DNA of 28,991 bases from JAVBNN01 sp031551525 (GTDB lineage: Bacteria; Bacillota; Negativicutes; Acidaminococcales; JAISLQ01): positions 1-28,991 of the forward strand of contig JAVBNN010000018.1 in assembly GCA_031551525.1 (NCBI GenBank), in the 5' to 3' direction. Every line of letters starts with the position of its first letter. Position 1 is the stretch's first letter. Positions 16,007 through 24,088 of this stretch are shown here, in pieces. The position numbers and the translations under genes are program-made. The notes below the pieces were generated by a model. It saw nothing but the letters and a program-made list of their open reading frames with translations, was not told the DNA's origin and did no database searches.

Positions 16007-16915
16007 TTATAAAATGTTGTCAGAAGGAACTCCCGCCGAAATGTTTGCAGTCGCCGGAAGAGCAGGCGATGGTTGTTGGCTGGGCGGAAGTATGCCGAAG
16101 CTGGGCCGCAGTTTCAGTATGTTTTGCGATATGGTCGCGGCGCGCCCCGGATCAAAAAGTGCCAGTATCTTAGCCGCCGTAGCATCATCCATCCGATTGA
16201 GGATGGTGATAACTTCGTCATTTTCGAGGTTTTTCATTATATCGACTGCTTCCTGCGGTTTCATGCCCGCATAGTAAGTAGCCAGTTTACCCGCCCGTTT
16301 GTTAAGTTCCTTCTGTTGCTCTTCGGCTATTTTCTTCAGATCCAGTTGTTCCTGTTTTTTATCGGGCGTTTTGGGAGAAGCCGGAGCTGCCGGAGTTGGC
16401 GCTGTACTCTGCCCGCCGCTGTTCTTTTTGGCTGCGTCTCCTTGGGCTATTTGGGATTCCTGAGCTTTAAGTTCTTCTTCTTTCTTTTTGGCCGACGCTT
16501 CTTCCGCTTGTTTCCGGGCAGTTTCCGCACGCAATCGGATATCCGACTGCATCATTTCACCGGCTGCGTTGAGACTAGCCACTGTCCACTCCAGGAAAGG
16601 AAGGGCATTTTTCGCAAGAAAACTGTTTTCTTTTTTAGCAGTAGCGAGGGCACTGTCAAAATTCAACGCGTCCTGAACGCTAAAAAGTTTATAGTAGCCG
16701 CCTGCGTATGATCCGGCAAGAAACAGGAAAAATAGCAAAACAAAAGTCAGTACTGGTTTCCATAGGTTTGCGATAAAAAACCGCAAAATATTAAACGGAT
16801 TCAGCAGACTCTTTATTTTTGCCAAAAACATTGCACTTTCTGAAGTTTCGTTTTCATCGAACTCGTCTACCTGGCTTTCGAAGTCGGGCTGGTTCGGATT
16901 TCGTTTTTCAGCCAA
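16007..16915 (-). CDS. ylxF: YlxF/MotE-like membrane protein with MgtE_N domain
   Basis: A 302-residue protein: an acidic N-terminal tail, one membrane helix at about 54-74 (PVLTFVLLFFLFLAGSYAGG region), a charged coiled-coil-prone stretch (about 125-160, AETARKQAEEASAKKKEEE), a proline/alanine linker, and near 215-265 an MgtE intracellular N-type domain (MKPQEAVDIMKNLENDEVIT, then DDATAAKILALFDPGRAA). Proteins with this architecture, YlxF in B. subtilis (same place, between fliJ and fliK) and MotE in rhizobia, act as flagellar or stator chaperones; the role here is inferred. The TTG start at 16915 lies eight bases after AAAGGTGA; the GTG at 16927 abuts that site. Not a magnesium transporter, since the transporter domain is missing. 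Confidence 0.85.
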   Translation of the reverse strand: MAEKRNPNQPDFESQVDEFDENETSESAMFLAKIKSLLNPFNILRFFIANLWKPVLTFVLLFFLFLAGSYAGGYYKLFSVQDALNFDSALATAKKENSFLAKNALPFLEWTVASLNAAGEMMQSDIRLRAETARKQAEEASAKKKEEELKAQESQIAQGDAAKKNSGGQSTAPTPAAPASPKTPDKKQEQLDLKKIAEEQQKELNKRAGKLATYYAGMKPQEAVDIMKNLENDEVITILNRMDDATAAKILALFDPGRAATISQNILKLRPSFGILPPSQQPSPALPATANISAGVPSDNIL

Positions 16916-16923
16916 AATATTAT

Positions 16924-16931
16924 TCACCTTT
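16924..16931 (-). promoter_or_regulatory. Ribosome binding site that sets the ylxF-like start
   Basis: AAAGGTGA contains the upstream GTG (16927). With eight bases of spacing it points to the TTG at 16915. This is a preference, not proof, since both codons are in the same frame. Confidence 0.55.
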
Positions 16932-16946
16932 CAGTAAATAAAATCT

Positions 16947-17513
16947 TTATCTATTATTTATATCGTATAAAATATTTTTTACATAAGCCTGTGTTTCACT
17001 ATACGGTGGAATTCCACCATATTTTTGTACGGCGCCCGGGCCGGCGTTGTAGGCGGCCAATGCTTTGGACTGGTCACCGCCGAACATTTCGAGCATTTGC
17101 TTTAGGTAACGTACTCCCCCGTCAATGTTTTGCTTTGGATCGAAACTATCTGCGACGCCCAAACCGCTGGCGGTCTCTGGCATGAGTTGCATAACGCCTA
17201 CCGCGCCAACCGGCGATACTGCGTCCGCGCGGTAGCCTGATTCGGCATTGGCAAGCGCCAGCACGAGGTCGCTGTTGACGCCGTATTTTTGGGCCGTCTC
17301 GACCAGCATATTTTTTATGCTGCCTTTTTCATAAGTATTTTCAGTCCGGTTTTTTGCTTGATGCATCGGACGTTGTTTTATTTCTGGAGTCTGTTTGTTT
17401 TCTGCGGCCTGCAACATATTGGAGAATGCCTTGGGATCGGCCTTGGGTTGCGGGGAAAATCTTTCTTCGATATTGTTTATCCGCTCTACGATCCTGGTCA
17501 TATTTTGTATCAT
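16947..17513 (-). CDS. Flagellar-operon lytic transglycosylase (SLT domain)
   Basis: A 188-residue protein whose C-terminal half (about 66-180) is a goose-lysozyme-like SLT domain. The catalytic glutamate is E91 in ANAESGYRADAVS, followed by the family motifs GAVGVMQLMPETA at 103-115 and ALAAYNAGPGAVQKYGG at 151-167. Such enzymes cut glycan strands of peptidoglycan; one in this position would open the wall for the growing rod. There is no signal peptide; residues 1-60 are a polar, glutamine/lysine-rich region, which would fit export by the flagellar apparatus. The ATG lies three bases after fliJ, with AAGGAG 14 bases upstream, a long spacing. Confidence 0.92.
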   Translation of the reverse strand: MIQNMTRIVERINNIEERFSPQPKADPKAFSNMLQAAENKQTPEIKQRPMHQAKNRTENTYEKGSIKNMLVETAQKYGVNSDLVLALANAESGYRADAVSPVGAVGVMQLMPETASGLGVADSFDPKQNIDGGVRYLKQMLEMFGGDQSKALAAYNAGPGAVQKYGGIPPYSETQAYVKNILYDINNR

Positions 17514-17516
17514 GGC

Positions 17517-17975
17517 TTATGCGTCATCTCCTTCTGCCCTCTGATAACGGGTTATCGCTATTTCGTCAAGCATTATCTGCTCTTCTGCCTGAACAGCCAG
17601 CCTATATTGCTCAAGGCGTTTTTCTTTTAGTTTTTCTACCGCTTTTCTATTTTTCATCGCTGTTTCCATCTCTTTAAGGGCCAGCGCTACTTTCTCAGCT
17701 AGCTCCGTGACTACTTTTTCCTGTTTGGCAATCTCTTTTTTTAAAAAGGTCAGGAAATTATACCAAAGTTGGTAATCTGTAACAACCAGTTCTCCCTCTG
17801 CCTGTTTCCTGCGAAATTCTTCCCAGGACGCCAATTGTTGGGCATGTAGCTGCGCCAGTATTTCTTTAGCGGCATTGAGGTTATTGCGTGCCTCAGACAG
17901 CCGGACTTTGGCATCGTCTTCCTTGCGGCGGCGCATTTCAAGTACTGTTTCGAGTTTAAACACAAATGGTTTCAT
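17517..17975 (-). CDS. fliJ: FliJ, flagellar export chaperone/stalk protein
   Basis: A 152-residue, highly charged, almost wholly helical coiled-coil protein beginning FVFKLETVLEMRRRKEDDAK, the family's hallmark N-terminus (F.F.L..VL..R...E). FliJ is the central stalk of the FliI hexamer and links it to FlhA. Length is normal. Its ATG overlaps the fliI stop (ATGA), consistent with coupled translation. Sequence conservation of the family is low, but position and the N-terminal pattern make the call firm. Confidence 0.95.
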   Translation of the reverse strand: MKPFVFKLETVLEMRRRKEDDAKVRLSEARNNLNAAKEILAQLHAQQLASWEEFRRKQAEGELVVTDYQLWYNFLTFLKKEIAKQEKVVTELAEKVALALKEMETAMKNRKAVEKLKEKRLEQYRLAVQAEEQIMLDEIAITRYQRAEGDDA

Positions 17976-19312
17976 GCTTGTTGTTCACTTTTGCGTCTTT
18001 CGGGCGGTGCGAAACTGCAAAGTTGCTCTATACAGGTAGCAAAGTCTGTTTTTTCATAAACAGTTTGCTGCAAAAAACGCAACGTAGGTTCTATCAGATT
18101 TATCGCTTTGTCGATATTGGGGTTGCTGCCGGCAACATACGCTCCGATATTGATAAGGTCCTCGGCTTCTCGGTAAGTGGCCAACACTTTTCGCATTTCC
18201 TGGGCGGCATCCCAATGTCTTTTCTCAACTATTTCCAGCATGACCCTACTGATACTAGCCAGGATATCTATTGATGGATAATGGTTTTGCGCTGCCAGGG
18301 CGCGTGACAGGACTATATGCCCGTCCAGTATGCCGCGTACCGTATCAGCTATCGGTTCGTTCATATCGTCGCCTTCGACCAGCACAGTATAAATGCCTGT
18401 AATAGCGCCTTTATCCCCAGCGCCGGAACGTTCGAGGAGTTTAGGCAGTACAGAAAATACCGAGGGAGTGTACCCCCTGGTTGCCGGCGGCTCGCCAACG
18501 GTTAGTCCAACTTCACGCTGTGCCATAGCAAACCTGGTCACTGAGTCCATCATCAAAACTACATTTTTCCCCATATTGCGGAAATATTCGGCAATAGCCG
18601 TAGCGGTCATCGCGCCTTTCAGTCGGACAAGCGCCGGTTGGTCTGAAGTGGCGACTACCACCACAGAGCGTTTCAAACCTTCGTCGCCAAGATCGCGTTC
18701 GATAAATTCCCGTACTTCGCGGCCGCGTTCGCCAATAAGCGCGATAATATTGATATCTGCTTCAGTATTTCTGGCTATCATACCCAAGAGCGTGCTTTTG
18801 CCAACTCCACTACCGGCCATAATGCCGATACGCTGTCCCCGTCCCATGGTCAAGAGGCCGTCTATAGCCCTGACGCCCACTGACAATTTGTCTTTGATGC
18901 GGTCACGCGACAGTGGCGGTGGCGGCGGTGCGTCCAGCGGATAGTATATATTGGAGTCTATTTCCCCCTTGCCATCGATCGGAGCGCCCAGGCCATCTAA
19001 AATACGACCCAAGAGATTATCTCCGACTTTTACCGAAAGTGTCTGTTCCGATGCTACTACTTCACACCCCGGCCCTATGCCTACCATATTGCCAAGCGGC
19101 ATCAAAAGCACCCTGTTCTCCCGAAAGCCTACCACTTCGGCCCGAAGGGGCGGAACTCCCATTGTTCGCGGGTAAACATAGCAACATTCGCCAATGATGA
19201 CATTGGGGCCATCAGACTCAATAACAAGGCCAATGATCTGTGTCACTTTGCCGGTCAGCAGCATGGGGCGCGATGCAGATACTGCGCCAAGTATTTTGTT
19301 GCAATCGATCAC
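17972..19312 (-). CDS. fliI: FliI, flagellar export ATPase
   Basis: A 446-residue F1-beta-like ATPase. The Walker A motif AGSGVGKST is at 166-174, the catalytic glutamate E195 in GERGRE, the Walker B aspartate D256 in VVLMMDSVTR, and the ATPase alpha/beta signature PSVFSVLPKL at 283-292. The N-terminal beta-barrel domain and C-terminal helical domain are complete. FliI forms a hexamer under the export gate, with FliH and FliJ, and helps load substrates. The start is GTG at 19310-19312, overlapping the fliH stop as GTGA with no strong ribosome site, pointing to translational coupling. Confidence 0.98.
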   Translation of the reverse strand: MIDCNKILGAVSASRPMLLTGKVTQIIGLVIESDGPNVIIGECCYVYPRTMGVPPLRAEVVGFRENRVLLMPLGNMVGIGPGCEVVASEQTLSVKVGDNLLGRILDGLGAPIDGKGEIDSNIYYPLDAPPPPPLSRDRIKDKLSVGVRAIDGLLTMGRGQRIGIMAGSGVGKSTLLGMIARNTEADINIIALIGERGREVREFIERDLGDEGLKRSVVVVATSDQPALVRLKGAMTATAIAEYFRNMGKNVVLMMDSVTRFAMAQREVGLTVGEPPATRGYTPSVFSVLPKLLERSGAGDKGAITGIYTVLVEGDDMNEPIADTVRGILDGHIVLSRALAAQNHYPSIDILASISRVMLEIVEKRHWDAAQEMRKVLATYREAEDLINIGAYVAGSNPNIDKAINLIEPTLRFLQQTVYEKTDFATCIEQLCSFAPPERRKSEQQA

Positions 19313-20556
19313 TGACGCATCACCATTTCTATGGTTTTCTTTACTTCGTTGAGTTGTGTTTCCAGCCTGGCGTCCACATCGCCACTGCCGCCGGTACCGA
19401 TGATGACATCGGCCGGACCCAGCGTCGCATCAGACACTATGGTAAATTCCTGTTTGCCGCCGAGCATTTTTTTGATATCGCCTTGGGCGGAGTTTACCAG
19501 GTCATAATTGCCAGGGCTAATGGTGATAAATAGCCTTGGCTGATCCGCTACTTTTTTCGCGGCTTCTTTCAGTATAGGCAGTATCATAAAAGGGTTTTCT
19601 TCTATTTCCCTGTTGAGTATTTTGCTGACTACCGCCATGATGATTTTTACTATTTGATCATCGGCGGAGCCGACAATTTTTTTGCGCTCTTTTTCAGCTT
19701 CTACCAGGATATCTTTCGCCCTTTGCGTAGAAGCGGTCAATTCTTTGACCATTTCCTCACGCACGGCCGTATATGCCGCAGCTTTGCCATTTTTCAGGCC
19801 TTCTGCGTTTCCTTCAGCAAAACCGTCGTCATATCCGCTTTTCCGGCCTTCGGCTAGCCCCTTGTCCATGCCATCTTTCCGGCCTTCGGTCAAACCGGCG
19901 TTGTAGCCTTTTTGGTAACCGTCGCTGGTAGATTCTTCAAACATGTGGGTAGACTGAGCGATAGCGTTTTCCGTAATCGAACGGGCTTTTTCATTAGCAT
20001 CTTCGATTATTCCGGAAACAATTGTTTTGGCCAGTTCTTTTTTTACCTCTGCCTCGGATATTTCCGCGGCAAGCTTCATGCGGATAGTTTCCGCTTCTTT
20101 TCGGGCAGCGGTCAATATTTCTTGCGCTTGCTTTTCGGCTTTCTCCGCAGGCGTCATCTTGAAGTCGTCTTCCATCAACAGTTCTTTGATTTTCAGAGCG
20201 CTGTCATCTTCAGGTATAGAGTTTTCAATTTCTTTATGTTCTTCATTTTTTTCAGTGGGAGCACGGTAAAAATACTTGCTGTCTTCTTCGCCGCTTGTAC
20301 GATAAGGATCTTCGCCAACACGAAAATATTTGCTGTAGGAGGTATCTCCTTCATCTTCAGCCAGATGTGCAAAATATTTGCCTAAATCATCGCTATCTTG
20401 ATTTTTGTCCATTTTGGCCATGTCAAAAATACTTTTTAAAAAATCAGCTTCATCTTTTTCATCCCGACCGACAACAGTATCTATTTTGTTGGGGAGTTGC
20501 AGCACGTAGGGAGATTCTTTTTCCCTGAACACGCCGGACTTTATTACCTTAGGCAA
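19309..20556 (-). CDS. fliH: FliH, export ATPase regulator with long N-terminal extension and GxxxG ladder
   Basis: A 415-residue FliH/YscL-family protein, much longer than the usual 210-270. The C-terminal part (about 290-415) has the stator-like FliH domain (VVSKILNREIEENP near 312-325, and DATLGPADVIIGTGGSGDVD). Upstream is a coiled-coil region (about 135-205) and then an unusually regular glycine repeat: G at 213, 217, 221 and every fourth residue to 257, twelve in all. Residues 1-130 are an acidic extension with three KYF units (60-62, 76-78, 94-96). FliH dimers hold FliI to the C ring via FliM/FliY. The start is TTG at 20554-20556, with GGGAG upstream, overlapping fliG by 8 bp. Confidence 0.95.
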   Translation of the reverse strand: MPKVIKSGVFREKESPYVLQLPNKIDTVVGRDEKDEADFLKSIFDMAKMDKNQDSDDLGKYFAHLAEDEGDTSYSKYFRVGEDPYRTSGEEDSKYFYRAPTEKNEEHKEIENSIPEDDSALKIKELLMEDDFKMTPAEKAEKQAQEILTAARKEAETIRMKLAAEISEAEVKKELAKTIVSGIIEDANEKARSITENAIAQSTHMFEESTSDGYQKGYNAGLTEGRKDGMDKGLAEGRKSGYDDGFAEGNAEGLKNGKAAAYTAVREEMVKELTASTQRAKDILVEAEKERKKIVGSADDQIVKIIMAVVSKILNREIEENPFMILPILKEAAKKVADQPRLFITISPGNYDLVNSAQGDIKKMLGGKQEFTIVSDATLGPADVIIGTGGSGDVDARLETQLNEVKKTIEMVMRQ

Positions 20557-21562
20557 TTACCTCGTCTCCCTTACCCCTCGAGATTACGATATCACCATTA
20601 TCTTCCAGGCGGCGGATAACATTTACCACTTTTTGCTGCGACTCTTCTACGTCGCGTATGCGTACGGGACCCATAAATTCGATTTCTTCTTTGAGCATTT
20701 CGGCTGCGCGCGAAGACATATTTTTGTAAACCTTGTTAGTGACTTCATCAGAAACGCCTTTGAGCGCCAGGCTGAGGTCTTTGGTTTCGATCTCACGCAG
20801 TACCATTTGCAGTGACCGGTCGTCAAGAAGAATGATGTCTTCAAATACAAACATCCGTTTTTTGATTTCTTCAGAAAGTTCGGGGTCCTGTATTTCGAGG
20901 TTCTCAATGATGGTTTTTTCTGTGCTGCGGTCGACGCGGTTGATGAGTTCAACCACCGTGTCTATACCGCCCGCAGTAGTAAAGTCCTGTGTCACCATCG
21001 AGGAAAGTTTGCGCTCCAGTATCCTTTCTACATCGCGTATAACGTCAGGAGATGTTCTGTCCATCGTAGCGATCCGCTTTACGACATCCGATTGGACTTC
21101 AGGAGGCAAAGATGAAAGTATGATAGATGCTTTTTCCGGTTGCAGATAGGCCATGATAAGCGCCAAGGTCTGAGGGTGTTCATTTTGGATAAAGTTTAAA
21201 AGCTGCGTCGGATCTGTGTTTCTTATACAATCAAAAGGTCGTATTTGTAAGCTAGAGGTCAAACGGTTGATAATATTTAGCGCTTTTTCCGCACCCAGCG
21301 CCTTTTCCAAAACTTCCTTGGCATAGTCGAGGCCGCCTGAAGAGATATAGTCCCTAGCCAAACAAAGATCATAAAAATCGTTTATGATCTGGTCTTTGAG
21401 TTCTTGCGGAACCTTGCGTTGGTTAGCTATTTCAAGAGTAAGTTTTTCTATTTCTTCTTCTTTTAGAGATTTCATTACATTGGATGACAAATCGGGGCCA
21501 AGTGCAATAAGCAGTATGGCCGCTTTTTTTTTTCCGCTAATATAGCGTTCTGAAGCACTCAT
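20549..21562 (-). CDS. fliG: FliG, motor switch/torque protein
   Basis: A 337-residue FliG, the normal length. It has the N-terminal FliF-binding domain (ISGKKKAAILLIALGPDLSS), the middle domain with the EHPQT motif at 128-132, the MFVF hinge at 237-240 and the C-terminal torque domain with the charged helix RSLQMVLREIETKDLSLAL. FliG contacts the stator and is the site of torque generation. I start at the ATG at 21560-21562, which gives the family's usual N-terminus; the open frame extends to an ATG at 21589, but that has no ribosome site. A run of seven G precedes the chosen start and a run of ten A falls in codons 10-13; both are reported as findings. Confidence 0.96.
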   Translation of the reverse strand: MSASERYISGKKKAAILLIALGPDLSSNVMKSLKEEEIEKLTLEIANQRKVPQELKDQIINDFYDLCLARDYISSGGLDYAKEVLEKALGAEKALNIINRLTSSLQIRPFDCIRNTDPTQLLNFIQNEHPQTLALIMAYLQPEKASIILSSLPPEVQSDVVKRIATMDRTSPDVIRDVERILERKLSSMVTQDFTTAGGIDTVVELINRVDRSTEKTIIENLEIQDPELSEEIKKRMFVFEDIILLDDRSLQMVLREIETKDLSLALKGVSDEVTNKVYKNMSSRAAEMLKEEIEFMGPVRIRDVEESQQKVVNVIRRLEDNGDIVISRGKGDEVIA

Positions 21563-21567
21563 TTGAA

Positions 21568-21574
21568 CCCCCCC
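21568..21574 (-). promoter_or_regulatory. Poly-G ribosome binding site before fliG
   Basis: A run of seven G on the minus strand lies five bases before the fliG ATG at 21562 and is the only G-rich sequence that could serve as its Shine-Dalgarno. It pairs with the 16S tail only through a G-U pair in the centre, so it is weaker than its neighbours. Confidence 0.5.
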
Positions 21575-21595
21575 ATAGGTACATAACATGTATTA

Positions 21596-23263
21596 TTAAT
21601 CAGAGGACAGCCACCTACGCAAAGTAGAGTTGAATTCTTCCGGTTGTTTGGCGGCCCATTCTTCAATAGCCGCTTTTTTGGCTAATACTTCACGTTCTTC
21701 AGGGGAAACTTCTCTGTCCATAGACAGCTCCAATTGCTGCTCGTCTTCATGCACACCGGCAGCGCTAGCAGAGACGCTGGCCAGATGCGCCAGATGGGCA
21801 GAACTTGCGTTTTCTTCTCTTTCCGCTCTGAGCAAAGCCTCTCGTTCAAGGGTAGCTTGCCGCTCCTCTTTTTTCTGTTTCTTGGAGAAGATAAACCAGC
21901 CTGCGCCTGCCAGTAGTAATAAAAGAAGCGGAGACGCATATGTAGCGTAGCGTATTACCTGTTGTTCGGTCGCCATGGGTTCTATTTCTTTTTGCCGGGC
22001 TATTTCAGCCGGTGAAATGCTAAAGGGTACACGTTCTACCGACAACATGTCTCCGCGCGCTTCATTAAACCCGGCGGCCGAAGCCACTACACGAGAGATG
22101 CCTTCCTGCTGCGCGGGAGTCAGTGTTTCGTCAATGAAAACAGCTACTGTAACGCGTTTGATAGATACTGGCTGTTGTATTATCTTTTCCTTGGTTTCAG
22201 TTATTTCGTAATTGCGGGTAGTTTCTTTGCGTTCGTAGTTGGATTGCCCTTGAGTGGTGTTTGCTGTGGGATAACCGGGGATATTGCTGGTGGTGCCAGG
22301 CGGCCCAATAGGCTGCGGCGGCGCCCCACCCTGATAATTTTCGGCAACTTCCTGACTGCTGCGTAAAATACCTTTGTCTTCAGTTGTCGGTTCAAAGGTC
22401 TGTTTGTCTATAAGGCGCCGGTCAAAATTCAATTCTACGGTGACGCGGGCCACCGCTTTTTTCTCACCCAACGAATTGTCCAAAAGTGTCTGAACGTTTT
22501 CCTGCATTTCTGACTGTATCTCACGGGTCAGATTGAAGTAAAACTTCGACATCTTACTTGTATCAACGTTGTTTTCTTTTTCAGCCGCCTCTTTGCTGTT
22601 TTCTTCTTCAGGAAGGTTTAGCACTTTGGCAAAACCGTCTATAAGTGTTATGTTTTCGGGTCGCAAGCCTTGAACGCTATGGGATACCAAGTTTACAATA
22701 CCTTGCACCTGTTTTTTATTCAGGGCGGCATTAGATTTCATTTGCAGCATGACAGACGCACTGGCCGGTTTTTCGTTTTTCTTATACAGGCTGTCTTCCG
22801 GCATCACGATGTGCACACGCGCTGAGTCTATTTCCTGTATTTGTTCGATAGTTCTTGCAAGTTCGCCCTGCAATGCCTGCAGATAATTGACTTTATTCTG
22901 AAACTCGGTCGTTCCGAATTTATTTTCTTCAAACAGTTCAAAGCCCTTCTTGCCTTTCGGCAGACCTTGCGAAGCCAGATCCATACGCACCTGATAGACG
23001 TCTTTTGGCGAAACCATGATAGAAGAGCCGTTGTCGCCGATCTGGTATGCTATTTTGGCTTCCTTAAGCCTTGCTACTATATCTCCGGCATCTTTTGCTT
23101 CCAGCTTGGTGTAAAGCGGAACATAGTCCGCCTTGCCGCCCAGCCAGTAGCTCCAGCCGAGTATGGCCACAAATACGGCCACTATCCCTGCGCCCAGCAG
23201 CACTCGCTGGCGGCTGCTAAAATTGTTCCAGAGCTGCAGCATTTGTTCCTTGAATTCGGCCAT
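21596..23263 (-). CDS. fliF: FliF, MS-ring protein
   Basis: A 555-residue FliF/YscJ-family protein. The first membrane helix is at about 20-42 and the second at about 443-460. Between them are the ring-building motifs (KADYVPLYTKLEAKDAGDIV start, QGELARTIEQIQEIDSARVH at about 129-148, then the beta-collar region). The C-terminal tail (EEWAAKQPEEFNSTLRRWLSSD region) is the FliG-binding end. FliF is the first structural ring of the basal body, around the export gate. The ATG has AAAGGAT seven bases upstream. Length is close to the family norm. Confidence 0.98.
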   Translation of the reverse strand: MAEFKEQMLQLWNNFSSRQRVLLGAGIVAVFVAILGWSYWLGGKADYVPLYTKLEAKDAGDIVARLKEAKIAYQIGDNGSSIMVSPKDVYQVRMDLASQGLPKGKKGFELFEENKFGTTEFQNKVNYLQALQGELARTIEQIQEIDSARVHIVMPEDSLYKKNEKPASASVMLQMKSNAALNKKQVQGIVNLVSHSVQGLRPENITLIDGFAKVLNLPEEENSKEAAEKENNVDTSKMSKFYFNLTREIQSEMQENVQTLLDNSLGEKKAVARVTVELNFDRRLIDKQTFEPTTEDKGILRSSQEVAENYQGGAPPQPIGPPGTTSNIPGYPTANTTQGQSNYERKETTRNYEITETKEKIIQQPVSIKRVTVAVFIDETLTPAQQEGISRVVASAAGFNEARGDMLSVERVPFSISPAEIARQKEIEPMATEQQVIRYATYASPLLLLLLAGAGWFIFSKKQKKEERQATLEREALLRAEREENASSAHLAHLASVSASAAGVHEDEQQLELSMDREVSPEEREVLAKKAAIEEWAAKQPEEFNSTLRRWLSSD

Positions 23264-23307
23264 CGTAAATATCCTTTCAGGCGTTCTTTGAATTAGCTAT
23301 GTGCCCG

Positions 23308-23610
23308 TTACATCTGCATACGCATTATTTCTTGATATGCCTCAACTACCTTGTTGCGCACCTGAATAGTAAGCTGCAGGGCTATAGATGATTTTTCTGC
23401 CGCTATCATTACCTCTGAGATGTCTTCCACTTTACCAGCAGCCATATCTATATTTTTCTTCTCCGCTGCTTTTTGCAGGTTGTTTACACCATTGATCGCA
23501 TCACCGAGCATCTCGCCAAAGCTTTTTTCTTCTTTGTCGCCGTCAAAACCTATCGGTTCGAGTATCCGGCCGCTGTCGAGCACCGGCATGCCCAGTCTAT
23601 CTATTTTCAT
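23308..23610 (-). CDS. fliE: FliE, rod-MS ring junction protein
   Basis: A 100-residue FliE, the usual size. The C-terminal half shows the conserved pattern: INGVNNLQKAAEKK, then IDMAAGK, VMIAAEKSSIALQLTIQVRN and KVVEAYQEIMRMQM. FliE joins the MS ring to the rod. The ATG has AAAGGGG seven bases upstream and lies 27 bp after flgC. Confidence 0.97.
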   Translation of the reverse strand: MKIDRLGMPVLDSGRILEPIGFDGDKEEKSFGEMLGDAINGVNNLQKAAEKKNIDMAAGKVEDISEVMIAAEKSSIALQLTIQVRNKVVEAYQEIMRMQM

Positions 23611-23637
23611 ACATATGCCCCTTTCCCATCATCAATG

Positions 23638-24072
23638 TTACCGGCCTATTTCGAGGGCCTTCATTGCCATAGTCTTGGCGGACGCTACCGCAGCCACATT
23701 CGCTTCATAAGAGCGTGACGCCGTGATCATGTCGACCATCTCCGCCACTATGTTTATGTTGGGCATCTGTACGTAACCTTTAGCATCGGCATCCGGGTGA
23801 TTGGGGTCGTAAATGACCGGATGCTGGGTGTTGTCTTCTACTATTCCGACTACCCGTACGCCTTTGCCGGCTTCCATTTTTTGCGCCAGCATGCGTCCAA
23901 AATCATTATATTCGTCGCGCGGCGTGTAAATAACCACTTGCCTTTTGTATGCTCCGCCTTTTGCGGTACGCGTAGTGTTGGCATTGGCAAGGTTGTTGGA
24001 AATAACATCCAGCCGCAGCCGCTCTGCCGTCATACCGGATGCGGCGGCGTCTATAGCACCAAACATACTCAT
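23638..24072 (-). CDS. flgC: FlgC, proximal rod protein
   Basis: A 144-residue rod protein with the N-terminal flagellar rod signature (MTAERLRLDVISNNLANANT at 14-33) and the C-terminal helix VAEMVDMITASRSYEANVAA followed by KTMAMKALEIGR. FlgB and FlgC form the proximal rod with FlgF and FlgG. The ATG has GGGAG ten bases upstream and lies 16 bp after flgB. Length is normal. Confidence 0.98.
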   Translation of the reverse strand: MSMFGAIDAAASGMTAERLRLDVISNNLANANTTRTAKGGAYKRQVVIYTPRDEYNDFGRMLAQKMEAGKGVRVVGIVEDNTQHPVIYDPNHPDADAKGYVQMPNINIVAEMVDMITASRSYEANVAAVASAKTMAMKALEIGR

Positions 24073-24088
24073 AGTTCAAACACTCCCG

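Noticed and set aside
16007..16915. Magnesium transporter MgtE
   Set aside because: Only the MgtE_N-type domain is present, with one membrane helix at the other end; the transporter domain is missing and the context is flagellar.
19777..19920. FliH glycine-repeat region as a CRISPR-like or tandem DNA repeat array
   Set aside because: The repeat is a coding pattern with variable DNA and fits the known GxxxG property of FliH.
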